A stretch of DNA of 64,000 nt from Natrinema hispanicum (GCF_004217335.1 NZ_SHMP01000007.1:124001-188000); one strand, 5' to 3'; positions 1-9,207 are shown, numbered from the stretch's first letter. Notes: generated from the letters alone by a model not told the origin. A program made the numbers and translations.

Positions 1-1
1 C

Positions 2-844
2 AGCACGCAGACAGAGACCAAGATAGGGGCTGAAAAAACGCTCATTAGAGAGGGTAGTACTGCTGAACGAACTCTCGGAACAGGATCACTGACGGAGGGC
101 GGTCTCCGGACGCCACACCACGTCGTACTTACGAATCAGACAGGCGAAACACAGACAGCTACGTTTGTGATCATGCAGTCTGACAGTAGCGTTCTCAATG
201 AGCAGTTCGAACTCGAATCGGCTGCAACCGTTGTTGCTACCCTTACGGATCTCGGTACTTACGATACCCAAGTGACTGTTCCCAAGACAGACACGACAGA
301 GTCAGTCACCATCGGTCCCGGCCAATTTTCCTGTAACGTAACCCGAACAACAGTCGGTATGCAAGCTGACGGCTCACTCGACTCCACAGTACTCTCGACA
401 CGAATGGCTTGTCCAAGCGTCATCACGGAACACGTCGCCGCCGGTGGGTCAACGTCGTACACACTTGGTGATGAATCGGTACTCCAAGACACTGGAAAGG
501 GGACTCACAACGTTATGTTACGTAATCCAACCGATCAAGTGTGGACAGGCAGAATTATCGTCAAGAGCGGATCAACGACACAATTGGATGGTGTCTATAC
601 CATCGAAGCCAATGGGACAGTTCTACTCACACTGAGTGAGAGCAACACCTACCAGATACATATGAGTATTCTCGAAACAGATACTACAAAGACTGAGCAA
701 GTTTCCCCGGAAAATTTCGACTGTAATCAATCCTCAACACGAGTTGTCATCAACAACGAAGGCGGGCTGGAAGCAAAGACCCTATCAACACTGATGGCTT
801 GTCCTGACGACAGTAGTACCGCGACAAACAACACTTCATCATAG
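2..844 (+). CDS. Hypothetical two-repeat cysteine protein (5' end outside window)
   Basis: The frame is open from base 2 to the TAG at 842-844, so the first in-frame ATG (167) is probably internal and the true start lies upstream of the window. The visible part is about 280 aa and contains two tandem units of roughly 105 aa. Each unit ends with a matching block: F-x-C-N, then a D/E-G-x-L segment, then TLST-x-MACP or VLSTRMACP (around bases 327-412 and 717-806). The paired cysteines in each unit could form a disulfide, which suggests an exported, beta-rich, Ig-like fold. The protein is Thr/Ser rich, as haloarchaeal surface proteins often are. No known family was recognised and no C-terminal membrane anchor is seen. 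Role unknown. Confidence 0.6.
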   Translation, partial: STQTETKIGAEKTLIREGSTAERTLGTGSLTEGGLRTPHHVVLTNQTGETQTATFVIMQSDSSVLNEQFELESAATVVATLTDLGTYDTQVTVPKTDTTESVTIGPGQFSCNVTRTTVGMQADGSLDSTVLSTRMACPSVITEHVAAGGSTSYTLGDESVLQDTGKGTHNVMLRNPTDQVWTGRIIVKSGSTTQLDGVYTIEANGTVLLTLSESNTYQIHMSILETDTTKTEQVSPENFDCNQSSTRVVINNEGGLEAKTLSTLMACPDDSSTATNNTSS

Positions 845-1121
845 CAGGCTTAACGAAAGCCGAAGCAGGGACAACAACCCCCGCGCTGGTACGGGGCTGG
901 GAAATTAACTCAGCCTCTCCCAGCAGTAAGTCTGCTCGTCTGACCGAATCCTCGCTTCGACGTTCACGAGAGTACGCTCTCGTACAACCTATCGGGATTC
1001 TATACTAAAGAAACGAGGGCGAGTACCCCGCGCCACCGGGCGCGGGGGTGAAGCCCGACACTCGGCCAACCTATCATCCTCCTTCTATACCTTTACAAGA
1101 CCGCAGTACCACGATTAGAAT

Positions 1122-2392
1122 ATGCAGAAGTCGCTGACCAAAACACTCGTTTTTCAACTCCAACCAGACGAGTCCGGTCAGCAACTTCTGGACGACGCCT
1201 TCCTCGAAGCCCGCCGCGTGTACAACGAAACCATCCGCCGGGCAAAGAACGGTGATGGCTGGGATAAGATTCGGAAAGACTTGGAGTCTGACGCCGACCT
1301 TGTGAACAACACCACCCAACTCGTCGTACAGAAGTCGCTTGAAGCGATGGAAAACTATTACGAGTACGACGACTACAACCAACCCAGCCACACCACAGAC
1401 AGCGCGTACCCGCTCCGGTCAAACTACGAGGAAGGGTACAACCTGTTCCTCGAAGACAACTGTATCCGTTACCGTCTCAGCGCGAAGCCGTACACCCCGG
1501 TGAAAGGCACTCTTTGCGGTTCACCCACGCCCTCGAACAACTCCGCCACGCCATCCAATCCGATGCGTGGCGTGTCGGAACGGCAGAAGCAATGAGGCGG
1601 AACGAGAAGTACGAACTCCACATCAATATCACCCACACGGAGGCCAATATCCAAGACAAAGAGGATTCACGAATGGTGGTGGGTGTGGATATTAACGAGG
1701 ACTGCGTTGCGCTCGCTGCCCTCCACGAGGACGACATCGTTGATTCGGTGGTCATCGACTTCCCTGAAATCAAGGAGGAACGCCATCGATATTTCACGAT
1801 GCGAAAGCGGATGCAAAACAACGGGAAGTCGTCGTTCGACCGGGCGTTCGAGCAACAAGAGGAACGGTTCGTCCACGACCAACTCCACAAAGTCTCTCGA
1901 CAGGTCGTGGAGTGGGTGTCTCAGTTCGAGAAGCCCGTCATCGTCTTTGAAGACCTCAAAGAGATGCGGAACTCGATTGACTATGGCACCCGGATGAACC
2001 GTCGCCTTCACTCACTTCCGTTCCGCAAACTTCGAGAGTTCATCACGTACAAAGCCGCGTTCCAGGGGGTTCCGTCCGACGAAATCAACCCGGAATACAC
2101 GAGTCAGGCGTGTTCACTCACCGAGTGTGAGCAGACAACTCGTGCAAACCGGAACAAGAAGCGATTCAAGTGCGTGAATTGTGGGCGGCAAGACCACGCT
2201 GACCGGAACGCGGCTATCAACATCGCCAAGAAGGGATTGGCGACACTGGATCGGAATGTGCCTGCTCTCAAGACGCTTCCCAACGTGCGGAAGCTGCGAC
2301 GGCAGGCATCGGGCTGTGTGACCCAGCCGACCGTGACCCACGACACCGCCAGAGGTCACCACGCCGATGGTGTCGCGGGTGTGTCCGACTAA
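1122..2392 (+). pseudogene. tnpB: tnpB (RNA-guided nuclease), frameshifted
   Basis: This copy is about 98% identical at protein level to the intact 423-aa TnpB at 61847-63118, but one G is missing at about 1528. The intact copy reads GGGTCACCCGACGCC where this one reads GGTTCACCC-ACGCC. The frame splits into 1122-1595 and a second part continuing in frame from about 1528 to 2392. The total length is 1271 nt against 1272, which confirms a single-base deletion. The RuvC-like residues survive in the second part (VGVDINED, VIVFEDLKEM, QDHADRNAA), as does a zinc-finger segment. A full-length nuclease is therefore not expected, although the omegaRNA-forming right end is intact. Confidence 0.9.
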
Positions 2393-2393
2393 T

Positions 2394-2433
2394 CCACGGG
2401 AAGCCACGGGCCACCGCGCCCGTGGCGGTTCAC
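2394..2433 (+). ncRNA. Predicted 3' end of omegaRNA (right-end hairpin), copy 1
   Basis: The right end forms a strong stem (GCCACGGGC with GCCCGTGGC) followed by GGTTCAC. In characterised TnpB systems the omegaRNA comprises the tnpB 3' end plus this right end, and the adjacent flank acts as guide. By that rule the guide here would start GAAACCTAAGGATGCC at 2434. This is inference from family knowledge; only the hairpin and its conservation between copies are seen directly. Confidence 0.5.
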
Positions 2434-2545
2434 GAAACCTAAGGATGCCACCGTTCCGGGCTTTCGGGACCGTTGGCTACACCAGTTCCCCGAAGACTGG
2501 CGATTGCCATACATAGACCGTGTTCAATACCTCGTATCACCAGAT

Positions 2546-2577
2546 TCATTTATATGTTGAATGGATGTTCATGTGTG
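2546..2577 (+). promoter_or_regulatory. TATA box and leaderless start of the AI-2E gene
   Basis: An A/T-rich TTTATATG element at about 2549-2556 lies about 25 nt before the GTG at 2575. That is the usual spacing for leaderless haloarchaeal transcripts and favours 2575 over the longer in-frame starts at 2473 or 2554. Confidence 0.45.
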
Positions 2578-3696
2578 ACAGATAGTACTAATTTGCCGAA
2601 CTGGGTCACCGCACAGCTCGGCTTAACTATACTCGCACTGGTGAGCAGTCTGCTCGCACTGTTCGTTTTCCTCCCGTATCTGCAGTACATCCTCTTCGGA
2701 ATCGTACTCGCGTATATTATGTTACCTGTGCAGCACCACCTCGAGCAATATATCAGACCGACAGTTGCAGCGATCGTGGTGGTCACAGCAACTGTACTCG
2801 TCGTACTGCTCCCGCTCATCTATATTGTTGTGACTGCAGTTGAACAGTCGTTCCGGGTTGTCCGTGCGATCAGACAGGGACAACCCAACGGTGAAGCGGT
2901 CAAAGAGATCCTCGGGACGATCGAAGTCAATCTTGAGAGCAACGGGTACGAGGCCGATCTTGTTGGACTATATGATGCAAATCAACACCGGATTGCGTCC
3001 ACTCTCCAAGAGATCATAAGAGAGATCATTACTGTCGTCGGTGATCTCCCCAGTATCTTCATCGGCCTGACCGTCACGCTGTTCGTCCTCTTTGCACTAT
3101 TGCGAGATGGGGAACAACTCGTCGCATGGCTGCAGTGGGTATTGCCGATCGACAACGAGGTATTGGCAGAACTCCGAACTAGTTTAGATCAGCTCATGTG
3201 GGCCTCGATCGTCGGGAACGTCGCCGTTGCAGCTATTCAGGCGGTGATGCTTGGAGTTGGACTAGCGATCGCAGGTGTCCCCGCTATCGTTTTCCTCACT
3301 GTTGCGACGTTCGTTCTGACACTACTTCCGCTGGTCGGTGCGTTCGGGATCTGGATTCCGGCAGCGGCTTATTTGATTGGAATGGGTAGACCAACTGCCA
3401 GCGTAGCGATGGTCATTTACGGGCTGATTGTCACGTTCTCGGACTCGTACCTTCGGCCTGCGCTGATTGGCCGTACTAGTGCATTCAATTCCGCCATTGT
3501 TGTCGTCGGCATCTTCGGTGGTCTCATCATCTTCGGAGCCATCGGTCTCTTTATCGGTCCTGTCGTCCTTGGCGGCGCAAAGCTCACCCTCGATTCGTTC
3601 GCTCGAGCACATACCGATGAGTCGCTTGCCGAGGACACATCCGAGAATGACGTAGACAAGAATCAATCCGCTGGAGTACTGCAGGACGTTCACTAA
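2575..3696 (+). CDS. AI-2E family transporter (permease PF01594)
   Basis: A polytopic membrane protein of 373 aa from the GTG at 2575. Hydrophobic segments cluster near the N-terminus (first about 100 residues), then a soluble stretch of about 90 residues (about 2860-3040) is followed by four to five more helices and an acidic C-terminal tail of about 35 residues. This hydrophobic-soluble-hydrophobic layout and the motifs GLTVTLFVLFALLRDG and GAFGIWIPAAAYL are typical of the AI-2E/UPF0118 family, whose members export small molecules or ions. The substrate cannot be inferred. A TetR-type regulator follows 40 bp downstream on the same strand and is a plausible local regulator. Confidence 0.85.
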   Translation: MTDSTNLPNWVTAQLGLTILALVSSLLALFVFLPYLQYILFGIVLAYIMLPVQHHLEQYIRPTVAAIVVVTATVLVVLLPLIYIVVTAVEQSFRVVRAIRQGQPNGEAVKEILGTIEVNLESNGYEADLVGLYDANQHRIASTLQEIIREIITVVGDLPSIFIGLTVTLFVLFALLRDGEQLVAWLQWVLPIDNEVLAELRTSLDQLMWASIVGNVAVAAIQAVMLGVGLAIAGVPAIVFLTVATFVLTLLPLVGAFGIWIPAAAYLIGMGRPTASVAMVIYGLIVTFSDSYLRPALIGRTSAFNSAIVVVGIFGGLIIFGAIGLFIGPVVLGGAKLTLDSFARAHTDESLAEDTSENDVDKNQSAGVLQDVH

Positions 3697-3736
3697 CTCG
3701 AAAGGAACACGCTACTTGAACACGGATACTCTATCA

Positions 3737-4345
3737 ATGAACATTGGAAATGATCTCGACCAGATGGACCCCGTAAAACGAGACATTATGGAAGCGACAT
3801 ACAAAGCCGTCAGTGAACACGGATACGGCGATCTGACAATCCAACACATCGCCGACGAGTTCGAAAACAGCAAGACACTGATCTATTATCACTATGACGG
3901 CAGAGATGAACTCCTCGTCGACTTCCTTGATTACGTGCTCCAGCAATTCCTTGCCAATCTTCCAGATAGCACACAGTCACCACGGCGAGAACTCGAAACG
4001 CTCGTTGATACGCTTCTTCCACCCACCGTCGAGGAAGAGACGTATCATGTCATGCTAGCAATGTTCGAGCTTCGAGTTAATGCGCCACACGACGAAGACT
4101 GTCGGGAACAGTACCTTGTCGTGGACAACGAACTCAAGAGCCTTCTTCAAGACATTCTTTCTCGAGGCGTCAAAGCTGGTGTGTTCGAAGACATCACTCC
4201 AGCAGTAGAAGCTGAGTTGTTCCTTTCTCTGTTGATTGGGACCCGTGCACGCCGGCTTACGGTCTACCACCCGGACGAGTCAATTGAGTCGCTAAAAGAA
4301 GCAATTCAAACTCATATCGACCGTATCACCGCTTCTTCTGAGTAG
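3737..4345 (+). CDS. TetR/AcrR family transcriptional regulator
   Basis: A 202-aa protein from the ATG at 3737; an in-frame TTG at 3716 is a weaker alternative. The N-terminal helix-turn-helix is recognisable as YKAVSEHGYGDLTIQHIADEF followed by the recognition helix segment SKTLIYYHYDGRDELLVDFL. The all-helical C-terminal two thirds would be the ligand-binding and dimer domain. It lies immediately downstream of the AI-2E family exporter, a common regulator-exporter arrangement, so it may control that gene or its own transcription. No obvious operator was identified. Confidence 0.85.
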   Translation: MNIGNDLDQMDPVKRDIMEATYKAVSEHGYGDLTIQHIADEFENSKTLIYYHYDGRDELLVDFLDYVLQQFLANLPDSTQSPRRELETLVDTLLPPTVEEETYHVMLAMFELRVNAPHDEDCREQYLVVDNELKSLLQDILSRGVKAGVFEDITPAVEAELFLSLLIGTRARRLTVYHPDESIESLKEAIQTHIDRITASSE

Positions 4346-4655
4346 CTCGTATTCGTTACCTGTTTCGAGCCTGTATTTTAACAGGAGATAGGTAGTGACT
4401 CAGGGTCTGTAGCATCAGGTGTCAGCTCCCCTTCTGTTACAGTGAGTTGAGCACTCCGCTTATGATCCAACTTGAAAGCATACTTACCTCAAAGCGTCAC
4501 CGAAAGTCGGGCTCACTGTCAGAGTGATGAACAAGCAACCACTATTCAATCGCCACAGGTGGGTTTGCTCGTCGGGAATAGGTTTTGCTCGGTCAAAATA
4601 TGGAAGCAACTGCGTACCAGAAGGCTCTTTACAAAATATTCAATATATAAAAGAG
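4346..4655. other. Intergenic, no gene seen
   Basis: No convincing coding sequence. It contains a short inverted repeat CCTGT..ACAGG around an A/T loop near 4370-4386, a possible terminator for the TetR gene. The A/T-rich block TTCAATATATAAAAG at 4639-4653, just before the SDR start, is identical to the promoter block at 6200-6214. Confidence 0.5.
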
Positions 4656-5405
4656 ATGTTCGACTATACAGATTCCGTCGTGCTCATCACCGGAGCCGGC
4701 TCCGGCATCGGACATGCCACTGCTCAACGATTCGCGAATGAAGGTGCACACGTCATTGTGGCAGATATCGACACCGAAGCCGGTCAAGAAACTGCCGAAC
4801 AGATCAACACCAATCATGGATCCGCGACCTTTGTCGAGGTTGACACCAGCCGTCCGTCTTCGATAGCCGCACTCATAGACGCTACACTCGAAGAACATGG
4901 TCGACTTGATTGTGCTATCAACAACGCAGCGACCGGCAACCAACCATCACCGATAACAGATATCGACGAAGAAGACTGGAATCAGGTTATTGATGTCAAT
5001 CAAACAGGTGTGTGGGCCGGCATGAAATACGAACTCCCTGCACTCCTCGAATCAGGTGGTGGCGCTATCGTCAACGTCGCTTCGAAAGCCGGCATTCGAG
5101 GCAGTCCAGGTCGAGCACCCTATGGAGCGAGTAAACATGCGGTGGTCGGGCTTACACGCACAGCAGCTCTCGAGGTTGCTGGAGATGGTGTCCGAGTCAA
5201 CGCTGTTTGTCCAACGATCGTCGATACACCAGCTCTCCGATCGATGTCCGAAGAAGAACGCGAAGCGGTTATCAAGAACGTCCCGATGGAACGTGCCGCG
5301 ACACCTGAAGAAGTAGCAAACGTGATTGTGTGGCTCTGTTCAAAAGAAGCCTCGTTCATCACTGGGCAGGCGATTCCCGTCGACGGTGGGGAAACACAAC
5401 AGTAG
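4656..5405 (+). CDS. SDR family oxidoreductase
   Basis: A 249-aa classical short-chain dehydrogenase/reductase. The open frame extends to 4524, but the conserved family N-terminus and the position of the Rossmann motif put the start at the ATG at 4656. Visible elements are the cofactor motif TGAGSGIG, an acidic residue after beta-2 (VADID) favouring NAD(H), the NNA motif, the catalytic Ser in VASKAG, Tyr-Lys in YGASK, and the C-terminal GQAIPVDGG. Substrate unknown. It is convergent with a paralogous SDR that ends 20 bp away. Confidence 0.9.
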   Translation: MFDYTDSVVLITGAGSGIGHATAQRFANEGAHVIVADIDTEAGQETAEQINTNHGSATFVEVDTSRPSSIAALIDATLEEHGRLDCAINNAATGNQPSPITDIDEEDWNQVIDVNQTGVWAGMKYELPALLESGGGAIVNVASKAGIRGSPGRAPYGASKHAVVGLTRTAALEVAGDGVRVNAVCPTIVDTPALRSMSEEEREAVIKNVPMERAATPEEVANVIVWLCSKEASFITGQAIPVDGGETQQ

Positions 5406-5425
5406 TTACAGGACGATCAGTCTTC

Positions 5426-6181
5426 TCAGGCGAGTTTTCCCCCCTCAACCGGGAGCGCATGCCCGTTCACGAACGACGCATCGTCGGACGCCAACCACGC
5501 CACAGTGGTGGCTATTTCCTCTGGCTCTGCCATTCTGCCCAGAGGCTGTTCGCGGGTCATTGCTTCAACTGCCTCCGAGTGTTCCTCGAGTGTTCGTTCG
5601 ACCATGGGTGTCCGAACCACGCCAGGACAGACAGCATTGATACGGACACCTTGCTCGGCATAACGGACAGCGGCAGACTTGGTGAGTCCAACAACCCCGT
5701 GTTTGCTTGCAGTATATGGAGCGCTTCCGTCTGCTGAGAGTCCGGCAATCGAGGACGTGTTTACGATGGCACCGCCATCAGTATCTGTGAGTTTCGGAAG
5801 CTCGTATTTCATTGCTAACCAGACACCAGTCAAATTGATGTCCAGAACACGCTGCCAGTTATCCATACTCTGCTCGGTGAGTGGTGCATTGTCACCTTCG
5901 ATACCCGCGTTGTTGTGTGCGATGTCAAGGCCGCCGTAGGTGTCACAGGCGGTTTCGACCATTGCTTCGACATCAGATTCATCGGTCACGTCAACTTGGA
6001 CAAAGACTGCTTCCCCGCCAGCAGCTTCGATCTGGTCAACAGTTTCAGTTCCGCCCTCTGTATCGATGTCTGCGACCACGACGTTTGCACCGTGGTGAGC
6101 GAAATGTTCCGCGGTTGCGCGACCAATTCCTGAGCCTGCACCGGTGACGAGTGCAGTCTTGTCTTCGAATTGCGTATCCAT
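5426..6181 (-). CDS. SDR family oxidoreductase, paralogue of the preceding SDR
   Basis: A 251-aa classical SDR starting at the ATG at 6181. Motifs: TGAGSGIG, VADID after beta-2, HNNAG, catalytic Ser in NTSSIAG, YTASK, and a C-terminal GHALPVEGG. It resembles the SDR at 4656-5405 over its whole length and meets it tail to tail, so the pair probably arose by an inverted duplication or was assembled by transfer. A TATA box about 25 nt upstream of the ATG indicates a leaderless transcript. The substrate cannot be named from sequence. Confidence 0.9.
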   Translation of the reverse strand: MDTQFEDKTALVTGAGSGIGRATAEHFAHHGANVVVADIDTEGGTETVDQIEAAGGEAVFVQVDVTDESDVEAMVETACDTYGGLDIAHNNAGIEGDNAPLTEQSMDNWQRVLDINLTGVWLAMKYELPKLTDTDGGAIVNTSSIAGLSADGSAPYTASKHGVVGLTKSAAVRYAEQGVRINAVCPGVVRTPMVERTLEEHSEAVEAMTREQPLGRMAEPEEIATTVAWLASDDASFVNGHALPVEGGKLA

Positions 6182-6199
6182 ACAAGTACTGAATACAAA

Positions 6200-6214
6200 T
6201 TCAATATATAAAAG
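6200..6214 (-). promoter_or_regulatory. TATA box of the second SDR gene
   Basis: On the minus strand this reads CTTTTATATATTGAA and lies 20-33 nt before the ATG at 6181, ideal for a leaderless start. The same 15 bp occurs at 4639-4653, before the first SDR. Confidence 0.6.
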
Positions 6215-6269
6215 CCTGATGCCACCCACAGAAACCTCGGCTCTTGGGACTGGGCAGTTCCGTCAGATA

Positions 6270-6650
6270 TCGTAAACCTCGAGCAACCGCTATTCCTGTT
6301 CGGCCATAACGTTGAGAGAATTCTATCACTGGTATCCACGGTGACGAAGGGTATCTCTATAGCGGCGAACTGCCATCGCGGAACCCATTTGACGAACCAG
6401 CCGAGTGGACCGTCAAGGCGATCGACCACGCTGGCTTTCTTCGGTGGAACGGGCCGCAGACGACGCGTTCGAGCGAGCAAAGCCAGCACAGTGGCATGAG
6501 GAACTGAATACACAACTCATTGATCCCAGCATCGCGACTATCAACGATATGAGCAGGCTACGAGCCAGCATAGTCTACGAAAGCCAACATCAGCAACGCC
6601 TCCCCATTCTTCGACACCTCGAGAAGCGTGCTAACGAACTCTACCTATGA
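6270..6650 (+). pseudogene. Degraded copy of the STRSQLRF-type haloarchaeal plasmid protein
   Basis: Nucleotide similarity to 11970-12180 is clear (CTCGAGCAACCGCT, then CCGAGTGGACCGTCAAGG, then CACGCTGGCTTT), but the reading frame is broken by several indels. The tail, from about 6520, reads NTQLIDPSIATINDM followed by YESQHQQRLPILRHLEK and ends at a TGA at 6650. That tail also matches the fragment at 7690-7868. The family function is unknown. Confidence 0.7.
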
Positions 6651-6753
6651 TGCAACTGAGTCACTGCTCTTATCGACACAGTCGCTACCGATAGCGTTTC
6701 CTGACCCTCCCTTCGAAAGCTTATTCTCTATACCGGCGTATAGCAATAGTCGG

Positions 6754-6852
6754 ATGGATATCTTAGAGATATCTGGGATTGTGCTGATCTTACTTCTATT
6801 AGCAGTTTTTCTCTTGGGGACGATTATAGCCGGTTCGACTGCTGGATTGTGA
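6754..6852 (+). CDS. Small single-pass membrane peptide
   Basis: A 32-aa ORF from the ATG at 6754 consisting of a short polar N-terminus and one hydrophobic helix (IVLILLLLAVFLLGTII) ending AGSTAGL. A TATA-like CTATACC lies about 25 nt upstream, consistent with leaderless expression. It sits 35 bp upstream of the TVP38-type gene on the same strand. The upstream extension of this frame to 6628 overlaps a pseudogene tail and is unlikely to be translated. Moderate to low certainty because of length. Confidence 0.4.
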   Translation: MDILEISGIVLILLLLAVFLLGTIIAGSTAGL

Positions 6853-6887
6853 TAAGTGTGCTGTATCAATACAATTGGTGGAGCTGA

Positions 6888-7577
6888 ATGCAGGTTTTCT
6901 CTTCTAGAGCGGCTTTCCGTCGCGGTCTCGTGGGTGTTTGTCTTCTACTAGCCACGTTCTTCGCGGTATATGCCGGTGCTCGACAGTACGCACCGTTTGT
7001 TTTCGATGTCGAAGAACTCCGCGCATGGATCGGTCAATTTGGCGCCTTCGCACCGCTCGTATTCGTTCTCGTCCAAGCTGTACAAGTTATTGTGGCCCCC
7101 ATTCCGGGGCAGTTCGTCGCACTTGTTTCGGGATACGTGTTCGGGCCACTTGCAGGAACAGTGTACAGCCTTGTTGGCGTCCTCCTCGGAAGTTCAATCG
7201 CGTTCTGCCTTGCCAAACGATTTGGACGGCCATTCGTCGAGCAACTCCTTCACGAGAATGTATTAACTCGATTCGATGGGTTCGTCGAACGGGTTGGGAT
7301 TCCTGGACTGTTGGCATTCGTCATCATTCCCGGCCTTCCAGATGACGCAATCTGTTTCCTGAGTGGTCTCACAAAATGGCGTCTCCGAACATTCCTCACC
7401 GTGATTAGTATCGGTCGCCTCCCAGCATATGTTGTTACCGTCTATGCCGGCGGTGAACTTGCAACAGGAAAAGTCTCTACAGCAGTAATACTTCTCGGTG
7501 CCATCATCGTCGCTTCTGTTATTGGGTATGTGAAACAGGAGTCGATCCGGACAGTGATCGGACGATTTCGAATGTAA
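6888..7577 (+). CDS. TVP38/TMEM64 family (VTT/DedA-like) membrane protein
   Basis: A 229-aa integral membrane protein. After a first helix, the VTT domain core carries the signatures APIPGQFVALVSGYVFGPLAGTVYS and FGRPFVEQLL, followed by GIPGLLAFVIIPGLPDDAICFLSG and the proline-rich RLPAYVV segment. These are typical of the SNARE-associated Golgi/VTT superfamily, which includes half-transporters and lipid scramblases or flippases. The physiological substrate in archaea is unknown. Start chosen at the first ATG of the conserved region. Confidence 0.85.
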   Translation: MQVFSSRAAFRRGLVGVCLLLATFFAVYAGARQYAPFVFDVEELRAWIGQFGAFAPLVFVLVQAVQVIVAPIPGQFVALVSGYVFGPLAGTVYSLVGVLLGSSIAFCLAKRFGRPFVEQLLHENVLTRFDGFVERVGIPGLLAFVIIPGLPDDAICFLSGLTKWRLRTFLTVISIGRLPAYVVTVYAGGELATGKVSTAVILLGAIIVASVIGYVKQESIRTVIGRFRM

Positions 7578-7689
7578 TCATTCCTCACCTGTAAAAGTCC
7601 ACAGAGCAGTACAATTTTTCATTCTCCAACAGGGGCAGAGGCAACACCCAATGAACGACACGCCAGGACACACAAACGACCTCTCACCA

Positions 7690-7868
7690 GCGCAGCGGCT
7701 CGAAGCACCGAACACACGGCTCATCGACCCAGCATCGCGATGATCCACGATATGGAGACACTGAGAGCCTGCATCGCCTACGAAAACCAACACCAACAAC
7801 GTGTCCCGATCCTCCGCCAACTCGAGAAGCGGGCTACCGAACTCCGCTCGCAGGACGACGATGACTAA
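7690..7868 (+). pseudogene. C-terminal fragment of the STRSQLRF-type plasmid protein
   Basis: An isolated tail: TRLIDPAS, then MIHDMETLRACIAYENQHQQR, then VPILRQLEKRATELR and an acidic end at TAA 7866-7868. It has a small frame change near 7735. It matches the end of the relic at 6520-6650, whereas the fuller gene at 11665 lacks this ending, so the family's parts are scattered. Not expected to be functional. Confidence 0.6.
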
Positions 7869-7959
7869 CTTGACACTGCCAGTGTCAGCTTGCAGGACGA
7901 CCGGGAGGAACCCTGCTGATTCCTTGCTCTGTACGTGATGCCACAAAAGCTGTCACCAG

Positions 7960-8931
7960 TCATCCCTGTACCTCCGTCCCTGCCCGGAAGCTGGTGAGGT
8001 CATCGATACGCTCTTCGAGGGCCTCGATCTCCTGTCGCAGTTCCTCGGCTTCTGTCTCCTCGCTGGCGGCAAGTCGGTCCTTCAAGCCCTGAAGGCGCGA
8101 CTCCTTGACGTCGTCGTCGACCTCCGCCTTGCGAACGTACTCGCTCTCATCGATCTCGTAGACATCCGACTCGGTGAGTGTCGTCACCTCAAGTGCTTCG
8201 TCGACCTTCTGGCGATCAACGCTCATGACCCGCTCGCGGTCGATCCCTTCCGCCTCGAGCATCGAGAGGATGTCCTCGTCGTCTTTGAGCGAGCGGTTGC
8301 GGCGACTCGTACGCTGGACCGAGCCGTACTGGCCCGCAACAGGACGGTCGTGATGGAGCCGGGAGAGAAGCACATCGGCGACCTCCTGGCGAAAGTCGTT
8401 AGCATCACGCTGGACATCCGACAGCAGCGTGTAGAGATTTACGAGGGTGGCCGTCTCCAAGTCAGGCAGGTCGGTTACGTCGTGGCGCTCGAGTGCATCG
8501 ATCAGGAGTAGGCCATCCGAGTAGACATCGAGGCCGTCTGGTTCGGTGCGGTCGTCGTCATCAGGTTCATGTGCTGTGTCGGCCAGTTGGGTCGTCGTCG
8601 GCCCGTCTGTCTCGGCGATCACACCCGCGTCTTCGTCGATCTCGAATCGGGGATGAACGCTCAACACCGCTGGATACGGGTCAGCATCTGGCGGCAGCCG
8701 GTCGAGATCGAACCCATCGTGCGCAGTCTGTATCTGATGATACAGCGACTCGAACTGATCGCGTTGAAGCGGGCGCTTCTCGCTGGACTCGTCGAACTGG
8801 ACGATAATGCGGTGTTCCTGGATATCTGTGATGTGGATGTGGGAGTGCGACAATGGTGTGATCAGTGTCGCGTCTGCCGGCAGCTCATCCAGATGCTCGA
8901 GAAGCGTGTGCCAACTGACGCTGAATGGCAT
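7960..8931 (-). CDS. Conserved haloarchaeal hypothetical protein with C-terminal coiled coil
   Basis: A 323-aa acidic soluble protein from the ATG at 8931. The first about 70 residues look like a small beta domain (HIHITDIQEHRIIVQF). Residues about 75-130 are a low-complexity acidic linker. The middle contains a helical unit (LIDALERHDVTDLPDLE, LYTLLSDVQRDANDFRQEV), and the last about 45 residues form a charged coiled coil (LKDRLAASEETEAEELRQE). There is no catalytic motif. It is typical of plasmid-borne proteins of unknown role; a structural or partition-like function is only a guess. Confidence 0.7.
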   Translation of the reverse strand: MPFSVSWHTLLEHLDELPADATLITPLSHSHIHITDIQEHRIIVQFDESSEKRPLQRDQFESLYHQIQTAHDGFDLDRLPPDADPYPAVLSVHPRFEIDEDAGVIAETDGPTTTQLADTAHEPDDDDRTEPDGLDVYSDGLLLIDALERHDVTDLPDLETATLVNLYTLLSDVQRDANDFRQEVADVLLSRLHHDRPVAGQYGSVQRTSRRNRSLKDDEDILSMLEAEGIDRERVMSVDRQKVDEALEVTTLTESDVYEIDESEYVRKAEVDDDVKESRLQGLKDRLAASEETEAEELRQEIEALEERIDDLTSFRAGTEVQG

Positions 8932-9207
8932 ACACGGAAGTTACGCGCCGTCCCGACTAAATCTTGTTCTCGGCGGGTGTCAGGGAACTCTCCTACTGGT
9001 TTGATCCACCGACTGTTGCGGTGAATTGACCGGTAAGTAGCTGTGCGAACTGACCTTGAGACACCTATTAATTGTAGATGGTATCCATATCATCTTGCAG
9101 GGAATAAGGCGCATGTTTTCCAGACCAAAGGTACTTACACCCATAATGATATAAATTCTACATGAAAGAGACACAGAACAACCTGCAGATCACAGATTAC
9201 CACATCC

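Larger units (their letters stand above)
1001..2433 (+). mobile_element. IS200/IS605-group TnpB-only element (IS1341 type), copy 1
   Basis: The element is bounded by comparison with the inverted near-identical copy at 61806-63239. Identity starts near CTATACTAAAG at about 1000 and ends at GGCGGTTCAC at 2433. The left end holds the subterminal hairpin CGCGCC..GGGCGCG at about 1029-1047. The right end holds the palindrome GCCACGGGC..GCCCGTGGC. It encodes only tnpB, with no TnpA, so movement would need a Y1 transposase in trans. The complete IS200/IS605 element at 32.3 kb has closely related ends and could supply it. There is no target duplication, as expected for this family. Confidence 0.85.

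Noticed and set aside
1122..1595. Programmed frameshifting in tnpB copy 1
   Set aside because: The near-identical copy 2 is a single frame and one base longer, so a simple deletion explains it.
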